From: an uncultured Pseudomonadota bacterium
Lineage (GTDB): Bacteria; Pseudomonadota; Gammaproteobacteria; Burkholderiales; Methylophilaceae
Assembly (NCBI GenBank): GCA_903833595.1
Contig: CAILFU010000147.1
Coordinates: 1-64,000, forward strand
DNA: 64,000 nucleotides
Reading direction: 5' to 3'
The notes beneath the pieces were generated by a model that had not been told where the DNA came from, searched no databases, and was given only the letters and a program-made list of their open reading frames with translations. Position numbers and translations under genes: made by a program. Below, piece after piece: positions 21,171 through 32,000 of the stretch. The number at the start of each line of letters is the position of its first letter. Positions within the stretch are counted from its first letter, which is position 1.

Positions 21171-21773
21171 TTAATCTGAACTGGATAAGCAAGAAATGGC
21201 CGACTTATACTCTGGATAAAGCCAAATTAAAGCCACTTTATCCTCACTTACTCTTTGCGTCGGCAGATTAATTAGTACAAAACTACTATCTTCTGTTTCA
21301 AAATCATGCCTAGATCGACTCTTTACATCAACTTCATCTTCAATTAATTCAGGTTCCACAATGACTAAAAACTTCAACACGTTTTTATATAATGCACTAA
21401 GTATTTCAGCATTTTGAGTTAATTGGTTATGCCCTTTTTTGAATGCACTATTACGATTCGAGTGCTTTACTTCAAAGATAGCAACCGTATCCTTATCTAT
21501 CAACTGCACAGCATCAATTTCCTTATAAAACCTAATTAGTTGTCCTCTGGGATTGCGTTTTAAATAACTGAGAATAGTTTTATCAGACAGTTCAATTGAC
21601 TCCTGAAGGAATGCTCTAGCAAAAGCCTCTGCTTCCCGGCTCTTCTCTAATGAAGGGTCTACCACCGTCTCGTGTCGGTTAACACCACTCTCAATTCTCC
21701 ACTCACGGCCATTTTCCACATATGCTGGGTGGGATTTACTGAGCCACTGAACATTAAAGTAGATTTTTTGCAT
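21171..21773 (-). CDS. PD-(D/E)XK nuclease-like protein
   Basis: EIDAVQLIDKDTVAIFEVKHS resembles the D...ExK core. Confidence 0.5.
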   Translation of the reverse strand: MQKIYFNVQWLSKSHPAYVENGREWRIESGVNRHETVVDPSLEKSREAEAFARAFLQESIELSDKTILSYLKRNPRGQLIRFYKEIDAVQLIDKDTVAIFEVKHSNRNSAFKKGHNQLTQNAEILSALYKNVLKFLVIVEPELIEDEVDVKSRSRHDFETEDSSFVLINLPTQRVSEDKVALIWLYPEYKSAISCLSSSD

Positions 21774-21774
21774 G

Positions 21775-22770
21775 TCAAGTTAAGTAATTCCCCATTGCCG
21801 TCTTTAGCGTTTCCGCAACCATCTTTCTTAGCGACTCTGGTTCAACAACCTTGATATCCGCACCGTACTTTAAAATATCCATGATTAATTCACGGTGGTC
21901 TGAATATGGCACTTTCAGCTCATAAGTGCCGTCTTTTAATACCTTACTCTTTTGCTTAGAGTGCCAGCGTTCATCGGCGACCCATCTAGCGCGTTCTGGG
22001 GTGAAGTGTAATGTTGCCCATTGCACATTCTTTCCTGAAAATATCCCATATCCAGTCGCTAGCAATTCATTCAACACATCTTCCGCCACATCATCTGCTA
22101 GCTTTTCAGTAATTTCGGCCTTTTGAATCATGTCCACAGAGAAGTTACGCATTGCATTTTTTGCATGACACCAAGCATCTAAATACCAGTTGCCACGGTA
22201 ATGCATTAAACGTTGCGGTGATACTTCACGTGTGCTGATTTCGTTTGTCCCACGGGCATGGTATTCAATGATTAAGCGCTTACGGTTTAATAAAGCCGAG
22301 CCCACTGCCTGAAACTGTTCTAGATGCAAATGCCTTGCACCCATGTTTTCTACTTTGATACGTTTTTTTACTTGGTCGGCGTCATCGTTAGCGGTGCCTA
22401 ATATAGCAGTTAATCTTGACTGTAAAGGCTGAATATGTGGGCCCAATAAGCCCCCACTATCTAAGTTATTGAGTAAGTGTTGCATGGTAAGAAGCGCATG
22501 GATTTCACCTTCAGAGAACCACAAACCTGGCAACTCATAGGCTGTCCCTGGTCCCTGCTCTCCGAACCGATAACCACCCAGTTCTTTATCAAATAACACA
22601 GGCGCATTAAGTCGATCCCGCATATGTGCGATATCTCGCTTCAAGGTAGCTGGAGACACTTCAAGTCTGTCCAGTAGCTCCTGAAAAGTGATGCTACGCC
22701 GCTCGTTCAGCAGATTATCAATCTTATAGATGCGTTCGTTTATGCTCATATGTTTAGTATGCGCTTTCAT
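21775..22770 (-). CDS. YafY-type HTH/WYL-domain transcriptional regulator
   Basis: N-terminal HTH ITFQELLDRLEVSPATLKRDIAHMRD; WYL region RLIIEYHARGTNEISTREVSPQRLMHYRGNWYLDAWCHAK. Confidence 0.88.
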   Translation of the reverse strand: MKAHTKHMSINERIYKIDNLLNERRSITFQELLDRLEVSPATLKRDIAHMRDRLNAPVLFDKELGGYRFGEQGPGTAYELPGLWFSEGEIHALLTMQHLLNNLDSGGLLGPHIQPLQSRLTAILGTANDDADQVKKRIKVENMGARHLHLEQFQAVGSALLNRKRLIIEYHARGTNEISTREVSPQRLMHYRGNWYLDAWCHAKNAMRNFSVDMIQKAEITEKLADDVAEDVLNELLATGYGIFSGKNVQWATLHFTPERARWVADERWHSKQKSKVLKDGTYELKVPYSDHRELIMDILKYGADIKVVEPESLRKMVAETLKTAMGNYLT

Positions 22771-22794
22771 AAAAATAAACTCAATTTGGTGGGC

Positions 22795-23082
22795 CTAATG
22801 CAATCTGATGTGTCGAGTACGATAACCTACTGTCAGCAACTCATCGTCTAAGGACACCACCGCGTATAAATCTAAATGCCGTTCTAATGATACAAATTCT
22901 TGATGACTCAGTTGTTCTTTTAGCTTTGATTGCTTAGGAAACGTTACTATCTGAGTCCCTCGCCCATTAAATCGACTATGGCCAAACTCTAATAAACGCT
23001 CCAGCATATCAGCCGATATTGCACGTTGCTGCATACGTACCCCTGCGTGATGCGTAACACGTACTTTCATGACCATCTCCAT
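22795..23082 (-). CDS. DUF4258-like small protein
   Basis: VTHHAGVRMQQRAISADMLERLLEFGHSRFNGRGTQIVTF. Confidence 0.55.
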   Translation of the reverse strand: MEMVMKVRVTHHAGVRMQQRAISADMLERLLEFGHSRFNGRGTQIVTFPKQSKLKEQLSHQEFVSLERHLDLYAVVSLDDELLTVGYRTRHIRLH

Positions 23083-23120
23083 TTGAATGAAATTGATAGG
23101 GTCATTTTGCAGGATTACAA

Positions 23121-23135
23121 GCTCATGGAATGAGC
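23121..23135 (-). promoter_or_regulatory. Island motif site 5, upstream of the DUF4258-WYL-nuclease operon
   Basis: Palindrome GCTCATGGAATGAGC; weak -10 (CAAAAT) 11 nt downstream on minus. Confidence 0.65.
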
Positions 23136-23156
23136 TAGCTCACAAAAATGATACTG

Positions 23157-23171
23157 GCTCATTCTGTGAGC
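23157..23171 (+). promoter_or_regulatory. Island motif site 6, upstream of the HD phosphohydrolase cluster
   Basis: GCTCATTCTGTGAGC then 11 nt then GATAAT. Confidence 0.7.
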
Positions 23172-23212
23172 TTTTGCAAGTGGATAATCGCATTTAATTT
23201 AACAAGAGAAGC

Positions 23213-23833
23213 GTGATTATTATGAATATGCCAGCAGTTTCAACAAGGAGTGGTCGCCGTGTGGCACTGCTAAACCCTAGTCCATCACAAATCGCCATTG
23301 GTGATATCGCACACGGCCTAGCGCATCAATGTCGGTTTAACGGTCAAACTAATAAATTCTATTCAGTAGCGCAACATAGCGTGCTGGTAGCTTCAATCTT
23401 GCCACGTGAATTAAGGCTAGCTGGGTTGTTGCATGACGCTAGTGAAGCTTATCTTGGTGACATAGTGCAGCCGCTAAAAGAACTACTACCTGACTACCAA
23501 GCGATTGAAACTAAATTCTGTGAAGTCTTAGGCACAAGGTTCAATGTTGATTTACAACCTAACGACGCTATCAAGCATGCGGACTTAGTGGTACTGGCTA
23601 CAGAACGTCGTGACTTAATGCCCATGGATACGGCTGATTGGTCATCTATTGCAGGCATAACCCCATTAAGCAGAGCCATAAAACCAATGACGCCTGAAGC
23701 GGCATCAGCTCAGTTTATGGAGATGTTTTTTATGCTGACCACTCAGAAAAAAGCTATTAAAAAAGCGCCTATAACTAAGCAACTGCTAAACTATTTATTA
23801 CCCACTCGCTTAAACTTTTTATTAAGCCGTTAA
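23213..23833 (+). CDS. HD-domain phosphohydrolase (YfbR-like)
   Basis: YSVAQHSVLVASIL...LAGLLHDASEAYLGDI. Confidence 0.8.
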   Translation: MIIMNMPAVSTRSGRRVALLNPSPSQIAIGDIAHGLAHQCRFNGQTNKFYSVAQHSVLVASILPRELRLAGLLHDASEAYLGDIVQPLKELLPDYQAIETKFCEVLGTRFNVDLQPNDAIKHADLVVLATERRDLMPMDTADWSSIAGITPLSRAIKPMTPEAASAQFMEMFFMLTTQKKAIKKAPITKQLLNYLLPTRLNFLLSR

Positions 23834-23854
23834 CCCATTCAAGGACAGATCCTT

Positions 23855-24568
23855 ATGAAAATCGATCAAACATTTAGCGTCATTAGTCGCATCAATCAGT
23901 CACTACTGTTCATAGGATTAATGAGCATGCTAGGATTAGGTTTATGGGGGGCGGTTTTTATCTATCTAGATTCGCATAAAGCTAGGGAAGGTGAAGTGAC
24001 TATAAAATCTAGCAATGAAGCTGGTAGCGCTAAAAAGATTATAAACATCACTAGTTTTAGAAAAATCCAAGGTACCGATTTCTTGATGGCAGATATCACT
24101 GAGCGTGACCCATCAAATCATACAATTTACTCTGGATCCAAAACCACTAACATCATGTTTATCGCTAGCAAAGAAAATAATGTCCACTTGCTATTCCCCC
24201 ATGCAAAATACATGATCAACTCAACGAATATCTTAAGTTTTGGCAGTGGATTTAACAACAAAGATCAAGACAAATCGGATAAGGCTATTATCTGCAAGTA
24301 TGTGAAAGCAGACACTAATGACAATAAGATGCTTGATAGTGATGACGCATTATCAATCGGCTTGATACATCCTGATGGCACTGGCTTGGTAGAAGTGCTT
24401 ACGGACGTTAAAGGCTTATTATCAGAGGATGTCTTAGATGCCGAAACCTTGTCGCTAATTTACCAGAAAGGTAACAAAGTAATCAGTGCGCGCTATTCAC
24501 TTAATACTTTTAAATTACTTTCAACTAGCACCATCACTGACTTATTGGCGGTAGATAATCATGGCTAA
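23855..24568 (+). CDS. Membrane-anchored hypothetical protein
   Basis: Single N-terminal TM segment; overlaps the next gene. Confidence 0.55.
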   Translation: MKIDQTFSVISRINQSLLFIGLMSMLGLGLWGAVFIYLDSHKAREGEVTIKSSNEAGSAKKIINITSFRKIQGTDFLMADITERDPSNHTIYSGSKTTNIMFIASKENNVHLLFPHAKYMINSTNILSFGSGFNNKDQDKSDKAIICKYVKADTNDNKMLDSDDALSIGLIHPDGTGLVEVLTDVKGLLSEDVLDAETLSLIYQKGNKVISARYSLNTFKLLSTSTITDLLAVDNHG

Positions 24569-25313
24569 AAAATACATTTACGCGCCAGGGCAAGAAGACC
24601 CTTTCCGCATCAGTCGTAGCAAGGTAGATTTGTTTCTTAATTGCCCGTGCTGCTTTTATTTAGATGTGCGTTTAGGCGTTAAACGCCCGCCTGGGTTTCC
24701 GTTCAACTTAAACAGTGCCGTGGACGCCTTACTTAAAAAAGAGTTTAATCATTATCGTGCCGAGAACCTCCCCCACCCTTACATGATAGGTGCAGGCATC
24801 AATGCCATCCCTTACCAAAATATACAGTTAGAAACTTGGCGCAGTAACTTTAAAGGTGTGTCATATGTTCATGAAGCTACTAATCTTGAAACATTCGGCG
24901 CTGTCGATGATATTTGGTTTGATTTAGACACCAAAGAAATCATCGTGGTTGATTACAAAGCGACTTCTAAAGCCGATGCTGTGACGCTTGATGCAGACTG
25001 GCAGATTGGCTACAAACGCCAAATGGAGTTCTACCAATGGTTGTTGCGTCAAAATGGCTACAGCGTGGCAGCACAAGGGTGGTTTGTGTATTGCAATGGA
25101 CTTAAAGATAAATCGGTATTCAATAACCGCTTGGATTTCACCGTATCCATGTTGCCATATGTGGGCGATGATAGTTGGGTTGACCCAACATTACTTGCTA
25201 TTAAAGACTGTCTTGATTCCAATGAAATACCTGACGCAGCAGACAACTGTGAATACTGCCAATATGCGTTGAAATACGCTAATGCTAACAACAATATAAG
25301 CTGGATAGAATAA
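24561..25313 (+). CDS. Cas4/AddB-like PD-(D/E)XK nuclease
   Basis: ISRSKVDLFLNCPCCFYLD, FGAVDDIWF...IIVVDYKATSK, QMEFYQWLL, DNCEYCQYA. Confidence 0.75.
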   Translation: MAKKYIYAPGQEDPFRISRSKVDLFLNCPCCFYLDVRLGVKRPPGFPFNLNSAVDALLKKEFNHYRAENLPHPYMIGAGINAIPYQNIQLETWRSNFKGVSYVHEATNLETFGAVDDIWFDLDTKEIIVVDYKATSKADAVTLDADWQIGYKRQMEFYQWLLRQNGYSVAAQGWFVYCNGLKDKSVFNNRLDFTVSMLPYVGDDSWVDPTLLAIKDCLDSNEIPDAADNCEYCQYALKYANANNNISWIE

Positions 25314-25315
25314 TC

Positions 25316-25720
25316 ATGGCGATAAAATTAGAGTTTATTGATTTGATTGTGCCCATTGCCACTATCAAGGCAAAATATCCAGGTGGCTGGGAGCAATGCT
25401 TAAAAGATCATGAGCTTATTATCGGTGGTCGTGTTTGGTATGACGATTACCTTTTTCGAGATGGCGCTATGAATCCTATGGATATCGAAACCTTGCTTGA
25501 TTACTGGGAAAGCTTAGGCTTCATACTCCATGTTACCAACGAAAAAGGCGAACCCACTCAATGGTTGGACGTTTGTGTTTATGAAAGTTTATTTGGTGGT
25601 GCTACATTAGAATGCGATTGGATAGAATACGACAGAGCGTCTGGTGGTGCTTATCTAACAGGTACAGCGCCAGGCAAACTGATAGGTAGGAATTCTTTTA
25701 AAACCACACAGGTTAAGTGA
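25316..25720 (+). CDS. Hypothetical protein
   Basis: ORF directly following the nuclease gene. Confidence 0.5.
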   Translation: MAIKLEFIDLIVPIATIKAKYPGGWEQCLKDHELIIGGRVWYDDYLFRDGAMNPMDIETLLDYWESLGFILHVTNEKGEPTQWLDVCVYESLFGGATLECDWIEYDRASGGAYLTGTAPGKLIGRNSFKTTQVK

Positions 25721-25751
25721 TATTGTGTAAAACATAAATTGGGATTTTCCC

Positions 25752-26108
25752 GTGGCAAACACCAAACCAAATCAAATCACAAACATTAAAATTAACATCC
25801 GAAACTGCGTATTCGGATTTCGATGTGCACAAAATTGGGATGCCATGAAAGCGACCTCGCGTGATGGCGTGCGATTTTGTGAAGAGTGCGGCAAAGATGT
25901 CTACTGGATAACCGATAAAGAAAGCCTTATGGAAGCTATAACCTTGAATCGGTGCGTCGCCATTGAGGTCATCAGAAAACAGCAAGCAACTCGCGAACAG
26001 GACCGTGAAATAATGGTTGGCGTGCGGGTTAGCTATGAAGAAAAACATGGTGAACCAGAGCCTAATTTAGCTTACAGAGAAAGATTACGTGACAAGAAAA
26101 TTACTTAA
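25752..26108 (+). CDS. Hypothetical protein with possible Cys metal site
   Basis: RNCVFGFRCAQNW...VRFCEECGKDVYWITDKESL. Confidence 0.5.
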   Translation: MANTKPNQITNIKINIRNCVFGFRCAQNWDAMKATSRDGVRFCEECGKDVYWITDKESLMEAITLNRCVAIEVIRKQQATREQDREIMVGVRVSYEEKHGEPEPNLAYRERLRDKKIT

Positions 26109-26111
26109 ATT

Positions 26112-27953
26112 ATGAATCTATTAAAACTTATCCTACTAACCATCTGCTTCTATTCGTCCTATGCACACGCTGAATACAAGCCATCTATTTCAGATGAACT
26201 GACCAAAGAAACCATCACAGTAAATGCCAATGGCAGCAGTGTAATCGTTTATGAAAACATCACCTTGATAGAAACCCAGTCAGGTGTTGAAGATGATAGT
26301 CAGCAGGACCTTGAGTACAACAGTAAGACTGAAACCTTACAAATACTAGAAGCCTACACCCTGCAAACCGATGGCAAAAAAATCAAAGTACCTAAAGACG
26401 GTATACGCACAACAGGAGACACCGCGAGTGGCGGTTCGCCTAAGTTTAGCGAAACCAGGCATAAGGTAGTGATCTATCCCGATGTAAAGGTGGGTAGCCG
26501 TTTATATATTAAATACCGCAATGTAGAACACACGCCTCGCTTCAAAGGGCAGTTTTCTACTGCTAGGTTTTTCTCACCACACTATGTTTATAAAGACTTT
26601 GAGATTAATCTGATCGTCAACAACAAACTACCCGTACAAGTAGACACAAAAGGCATGGACGGCGGTTTAGTGAGCGAAACTAAAGAACAAAAGATTTACC
26701 ACTATACCTTTAAGCAAGATAGCGTCTTACCGCCTGAAGAAGGTCAAACAGCTATTACTGACTATGCCCCTTACTTTACTGCATCAAGCTTTAAAGACCA
26801 TATAGCGCTTGGTCAAGCTTATCAAGCAGGTGCTATCTCAAAGACCAAAATCACCCCAGAGATTCAGGCCTTAGCAGACCATCTCACCGCTGGCATCACA
26901 GATGAAAAATCACAAGTAAATGTCTTATATCAATGGGTAAGCAAACACATTCGCTATGTGGCGGTTTATCTGGGTAACGGTGGTGTTGTGCCACACAGTG
27001 CACAAAGCATATACAGCAACCGCTATGGCGATTGTAAAGACCATGCGGTATTACTTGAAACCTTACTAAAAGCTAAAGGCATAGCCAGCAGCCAAGTGCT
27101 CATCAGTTCAGGCGAAGCCTTTACCTTGCCTAAGCTGGCGGTACAAACCCCCATCAATCATGTCATCAACTACATTCCTAGCCTTGATGTTTACTTAGAC
27201 GCAACCGCACAATTCGCCCCCTACGGCACATTGCCAATGTCAGATATGGATAAGCCAGTGATTCTAACTGCTTTAAACCGCATGGGGCATACGCCAGCGA
27301 TGAAAGCCGAGGACAATCTAATTGCAACGAAAGTGGATATTGTTATTAACGATGATGGCAGCATGATTGGCACTAGTCACAGCTACATGACAGGGGCAGT
27401 GGGCATCAGTTACCGCGCCACACAAGCTGCTAGTGCTGACTATGAAGATGACCTGCTAGTTAAATATCGATTAAAGCCTGAGGGTGAAACAGGTCTAGGT
27501 AAAATCACCACTAGCGACCCATTTAATTTAGCAAAACCCTTTGAAGAAAACGCCACGTTTACCTTAGATCCAATCGCCAACTTCCCCGGTCCAGGTGCCA
27601 TGAAGATACCGGTAGGCGTTACACAAGGGGAACTCACTTCACTGGGTAGAAGCAAACCAAAAGACAACGCGAAATTTCCAATAGCCTGTTATTCAAACAC
27701 TATGCAAGAAAGCTATTCCCTTACCTTTCCAACAAGTACTCACATTACACGCATACCCAGTGACGTAAACTATGAAGATGCTGAGATTAGCTACCAAGCG
27801 ACATATCGCTTAAATGGGAATAAAGTAGAGGTGTTTAGGCGCTACCAATCAGAAAACCTTAACCATGTGTGTGGTGCTGAAAGAAGCGCACGCAAATTGG
27901 CTTTTTTTAAGGTGCTGCAGAGGGATTTGAAGGGCCAGGTGTTTTATGACTAA
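26112..27953 (+). CDS. Exported DUF3857/transglutaminase-like protein
   Basis: Signal peptide; VLYQWVSKHIRYVAVYLGNGGVVPHSAQSIYSNRYGDCKDHAVLLETLLKAKG (Cys-His-Asp type). Confidence 0.8.
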   Translation: MNLLKLILLTICFYSSYAHAEYKPSISDELTKETITVNANGSSVIVYENITLIETQSGVEDDSQQDLEYNSKTETLQILEAYTLQTDGKKIKVPKDGIRTTGDTASGGSPKFSETRHKVVIYPDVKVGSRLYIKYRNVEHTPRFKGQFSTARFFSPHYVYKDFEINLIVNNKLPVQVDTKGMDGGLVSETKEQKIYHYTFKQDSVLPPEEGQTAITDYAPYFTASSFKDHIALGQAYQAGAISKTKITPEIQALADHLTAGITDEKSQVNVLYQWVSKHIRYVAVYLGNGGVVPHSAQSIYSNRYGDCKDHAVLLETLLKAKGIASSQVLISSGEAFTLPKLAVQTPINHVINYIPSLDVYLDATAQFAPYGTLPMSDMDKPVILTALNRMGHTPAMKAEDNLIATKVDIVINDDGSMIGTSHSYMTGAVGISYRATQAASADYEDDLLVKYRLKPEGETGLGKITTSDPFNLAKPFEENATFTLDPIANFPGPGAMKIPVGVTQGELTSLGRSKPKDNAKFPIACYSNTMQESYSLTFPTSTHITRIPSDVNYEDAEISYQATYRLNGNKVEVFRRYQSENLNHVCGAERSARKLAFFKVLQRDLKGQVFYD

Positions 27954-28057
27954 TATGATAAAAATACAACTGAGCCAGAACAAGACACCCACTAAACGAT
28001 AACACTGCTCAAATGATTTTTATCTAAAAAATTTTTGAATATACATCCCATTTAGTT

Positions 28058-28078
28058 AACTGGAGAGTTCCTCCAGTT
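28058..28078. promoter_or_regulatory. Perfect 8+5+8 palindrome abutting the -10 of the SspB-like operon
   Basis: AACTGGAG-AGTTC-CTCCAGTT followed 3 nt later by TATAAT (28081-28086). Confidence 0.65.
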
Positions 28079-28118
28079 GCTATAATATCCTACCAACAAT
28101 ACAAATGTAGCTTAAGTC

Positions 28119-29042
28119 ATGCATACGAAAATCCCATCCGAGAAAAAGTCTCACTTTTCTGGACACGAAACATTTCCATTGAGACAGCTTTGGCTTAAAA
28201 AAGCATATAACGCAGTTAGCTCATTTCAAAAAAATGGCCCCAAAGATTCAAAAGGACTTTTTAATGTTGACGGGTCCATTGTAAATTTTGGAGTTGGTAA
28301 AAACATGGTATCTGCCATTAGGCATTGGGCTTTAGCCTGTGGGATTATTGCGTATGATGATGCTGCGGGGTATAAAGCAACAGCACTAGGGGATATTATT
28401 TTTGGTGAAAATGGATTAGATCCGTACCAAGAACATCCAACAACTGCTTGGTTAATTCACTGGAATTTAGCAAGTAATGGTGACCGCTCAACCACTTGGA
28501 CATGGCTTTTTAATCGTGTTATTGAGCCAAAATTAGACTCAGAGCATCTATTAACTAGCCTTCAAAATTACGCCAGAGGAATTAATCATAAAGTTGCTAG
28601 TGCCACACTTAAAAGAGATCTCGAATGTTGCTTACGTTGTTATGTACCGAAAGTAGCAGATGATTCACCTGAAGAAATATCAGATTCGGTCCTTGGCGAA
28701 CTAGGCTTAATCCAACAAGCGGGACGAGGTACTTTTGAATTCAAGCGTGGAGCAAAACCCTCACTTAATGACAGCCTGTTTGCTTATTGCCTAATAAAAT
28801 TTTGGGATAACTATTCCCCCTCCACTAAAACACTAACTTTTGAAGCTATTGCCCATGAGTATGGTTCACCAGGCAAAGTCTTCAAACTAGATGAAACTAG
28901 CGTAGCCGAGCGAGTTCAGGCTTTGAATGAAGTTACAAAAGGTCAGCTTGTTTGGTCTGATACTGCCGGCATGCGCCAAGTTATTAGAACCCCTAAGAAA
29001 ATTAACACAGATAAATTATTGAGTAATGCATATGACCGATAA
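28119..29042 (+). CDS. sspB: DUF4007 family protein, SspB-like phosphorothioation component
   Basis: FSGHETFPLRQLWLKKAY...IVNFGVGKNMVSAIRHWALA, typical of DUF4007; followed by ATPase and PAPS-reductase genes. Confidence 0.68.
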   Translation: MHTKIPSEKKSHFSGHETFPLRQLWLKKAYNAVSSFQKNGPKDSKGLFNVDGSIVNFGVGKNMVSAIRHWALACGIIAYDDAAGYKATALGDIIFGENGLDPYQEHPTTAWLIHWNLASNGDRSTTWTWLFNRVIEPKLDSEHLLTSLQNYARGINHKVASATLKRDLECCLRCYVPKVADDSPEEISDSVLGELGLIQQAGRGTFEFKRGAKPSLNDSLFAYCLIKFWDNYSPSTKTLTFEAIAHEYGSPGKVFKLDETSVAERVQALNEVTKGQLVWSDTAGMRQVIRTPKKINTDKLLSNAYDR

Positions 29043-32000
29043 ATTGAATGAAACAGTATCAGTTTCACGACAGTTCTTACGCTCAATTAACCTGGAAGCA
29101 GATTTAGGGAGAGTCGATGCTCTTCAAGGTTACATTTGCCAAGAGACAGCCAAAGACCTTGTTAAGACAATGGCACATCACATTAATCATACGCAGCAAA
29201 GAGCCTTCACGTGGACGGGCCCTTATGGTGGAGGAAAATCATCTTTAGCATTAATGTTATCTTCTCTTGTTTCATCCAACAATGTATTAAGAGAAATAGC
29301 TAAAGATTTACTAGGTACAATCATCGATAACGAAGTTAAAGATGCCTGGAAAGCAAGTAACGAAGGATGGTTGGTTCTTCCTGTGGTTGGAAAAAGAGAG
29401 AGTGTAATTACGGCTATTTCTCTCGCAATAGATAAAGCCACCAATACAAAGACGAAGCGACCAAAACCAACAGAAACAATTCTAAGGTTATTGCACGAAG
29501 CTGATATAAGAAAGAATGATGGTGTCATTCTAATTTTAGATGAACTTGGTAAATTTCTTGAATCAGCGGCATTAGTTGGCGAGGATATTTACTTTTATCA
29601 AGAGTTAGCTGAGGCAGCAAGTCGTAGTAACGGTAAGTTGGTTGTGATTGGGATACTTCACCAAGCATTTGAGCAATACGCTACAAAACTAGGGAGGTCT
29701 GCTAGAGATGAGTGGTCTAAAATTCAGGGACGATATATCGACATTCCGTTAGTTGTAAGATCGGATGAGGTTATAGAGCTTGTTGGTAGAGCCATTGAAA
29801 AAAAGAACACACCCTTAACACCTAAATCAATTGAGAATCTAGCTGAAATTGTTACGGAAGTAATTTCAAAACGGAAATTGAATGCTCCAGAAAATCTTAA
29901 AAAGTCGTTAATTGAATGCTGGCCAATTCATCCTGTAACATCCGTGCTATTAGGTCCAATTTCCAGAAAACGATTTAGCCAGAACGAGCGTAGTGTATTC
30001 GGATTTCTAGCTTCGGCGGAGCCGCTAGGGTTTTCCAGCTTTCTGAAGACAACCCAAGATGATGGCCATTCATTGTATACACCTGATAAATACTGGGACT
30101 ATTTAAAAGCCAACATGGAGCAGGCAATTCACGCTTCATCTGACAGTCATATATGGGCTTCCGCCAACGATGCAATTGAAAGAACAGAAGCGCGCAATGG
30201 GTGTACTGAAACTCATCTAAAACTTGCAAAAACCATAGCCCTAATAGACATGTTTAAAGCCGGCTCTGGTTTGGCAGCTGAAGATGCCTTGATAGAAAAT
30301 TGCATTGACCTTATCCCAAAAGAAGAAATACGTTCTGCACTGCGGGATCTTGCAAGATGGACGGTCATAGCTTTTAGAAAACATCTGAATGCATGGACTA
30401 TTTATTCTGGTAGTGACTTTGATATTGATTCTGCAGTAAATCAAGCTAGAGCTGAATTAGGCGGAATCGATGTTAAAAAGCTAGTAGAACTTGCGGATCT
30501 AAATCCAGTTGTTGCTAAACGTCATTTTCATGAGACAGGTACACTACGATGGCTTAGCAGGTCTTTAATACACATGGATAAAGTAGAAGATTATTTAATT
30601 GATTTTAAAGAAAAGCCTAGTTCTGCTGGCGAATTCATACTTGTTATTCCCAACTCAAATTTAAGCTCAAAGCAAAACACACGATTGCTACTGGAAATAT
30701 CTGAGCAACATAGTGGATTTCCGGTAGTTCTTGGGCACCTATCAAATTCAGAAAGAATCTGTGAGCTTGGCATAGAATTATCTGCACTTGAGTTAGTACA
30801 AAAAACCAGAAGAGAGCTTGATGGGGATGCCATCGCCAGAAAAGAAGTTAGTGGGCGAATTTCTGTAGTAACAACAGAACTGGCGGACGAATTAAAAAGT
30901 GCCTTTGATTCAGCTAGCTGGTATCACAAAGGACTAGAAATAAAAGGGAAAAATGGATTTACCTTGTCTGCAATGGCAAGTAAATTGGTTGAGGAGTGTT
31001 ATTACGAAACTCCAAGGGTTTATAACGAGCTAATAAACAGAGAGTCTATTTCTTCTAACGTAGTAAAAGCAAGAAGAGACCTCATGTATAAGATGCTAGC
31101 CGGAACTGGGCAGCACAGGTTGGGGTATAGTGGCTTTTCAGCAGATGCTGGTTTATTTTACACGGTAATCGAAGATAATAATTTATACCAATTAGTTGGA
31201 GATGAATGGTTGTTCAATATAAACGAACAAGCAGATTCTCAGCTAAGTCCTTTATGGATCGCGGCCGACAAATTATTCAAAGATAGCGAAAAGTCAGTCA
31301 CGTTAAGTCAACTCTATGAAGTCTGGCAATCTGCACCAATCGGGGCAAGACGAGGTCTATTACCTATATTTGCGTTAGTCTACTTCCTGTCGAACAGGCA
31401 CAGCTTAAGTTTATATATCGAAAACAATTTTATCCCAGATCTAACAGAAGCATATTTAGATGAGTGGATGCAAGACACAAAGCGCGTTGCTTTTAAATAT
31501 GTAGAAATAGGTAAGGGCAGAAAGGAGCTACTCAAATCACTTAGCAATTCATTAAGTGAGAAGCTAGGCAGGGCTGTTGCTCCAACGCCACTCGAATCCG
31601 CAAGAGGCTTGGTTAACTTGATCGCAAACTTACCAAGTTGGACTAAAAGAACCAACTGCGTTTCTGCCGAAGCGCAAGAGCTCCGTAGATTGATTCTTAA
31701 AGCAAACGACCCATACAAGGTTTTATTTTTTGATTTACCTATCATATTAAAAATAACGGATGAGGTAAAACTGATAGATAAAATCACGAAACTCACAGAA
31801 GAGCTTCAACTAGCCTACCCTAAAATGACAAATGGACTAGAGGCTGTACTATTTAAAGCACTGGACCATAAAGGCAATCTTGAAATTTTAAGAAAAAGAG
31901 CAGATTCAATCAAAGGAATATCAGGGGACTTCAAAATTGATGGTTTTATTGCCAACTTATCAGTCATCAAAGACGATCAAGCAAGCCTAGAAGGCATACT

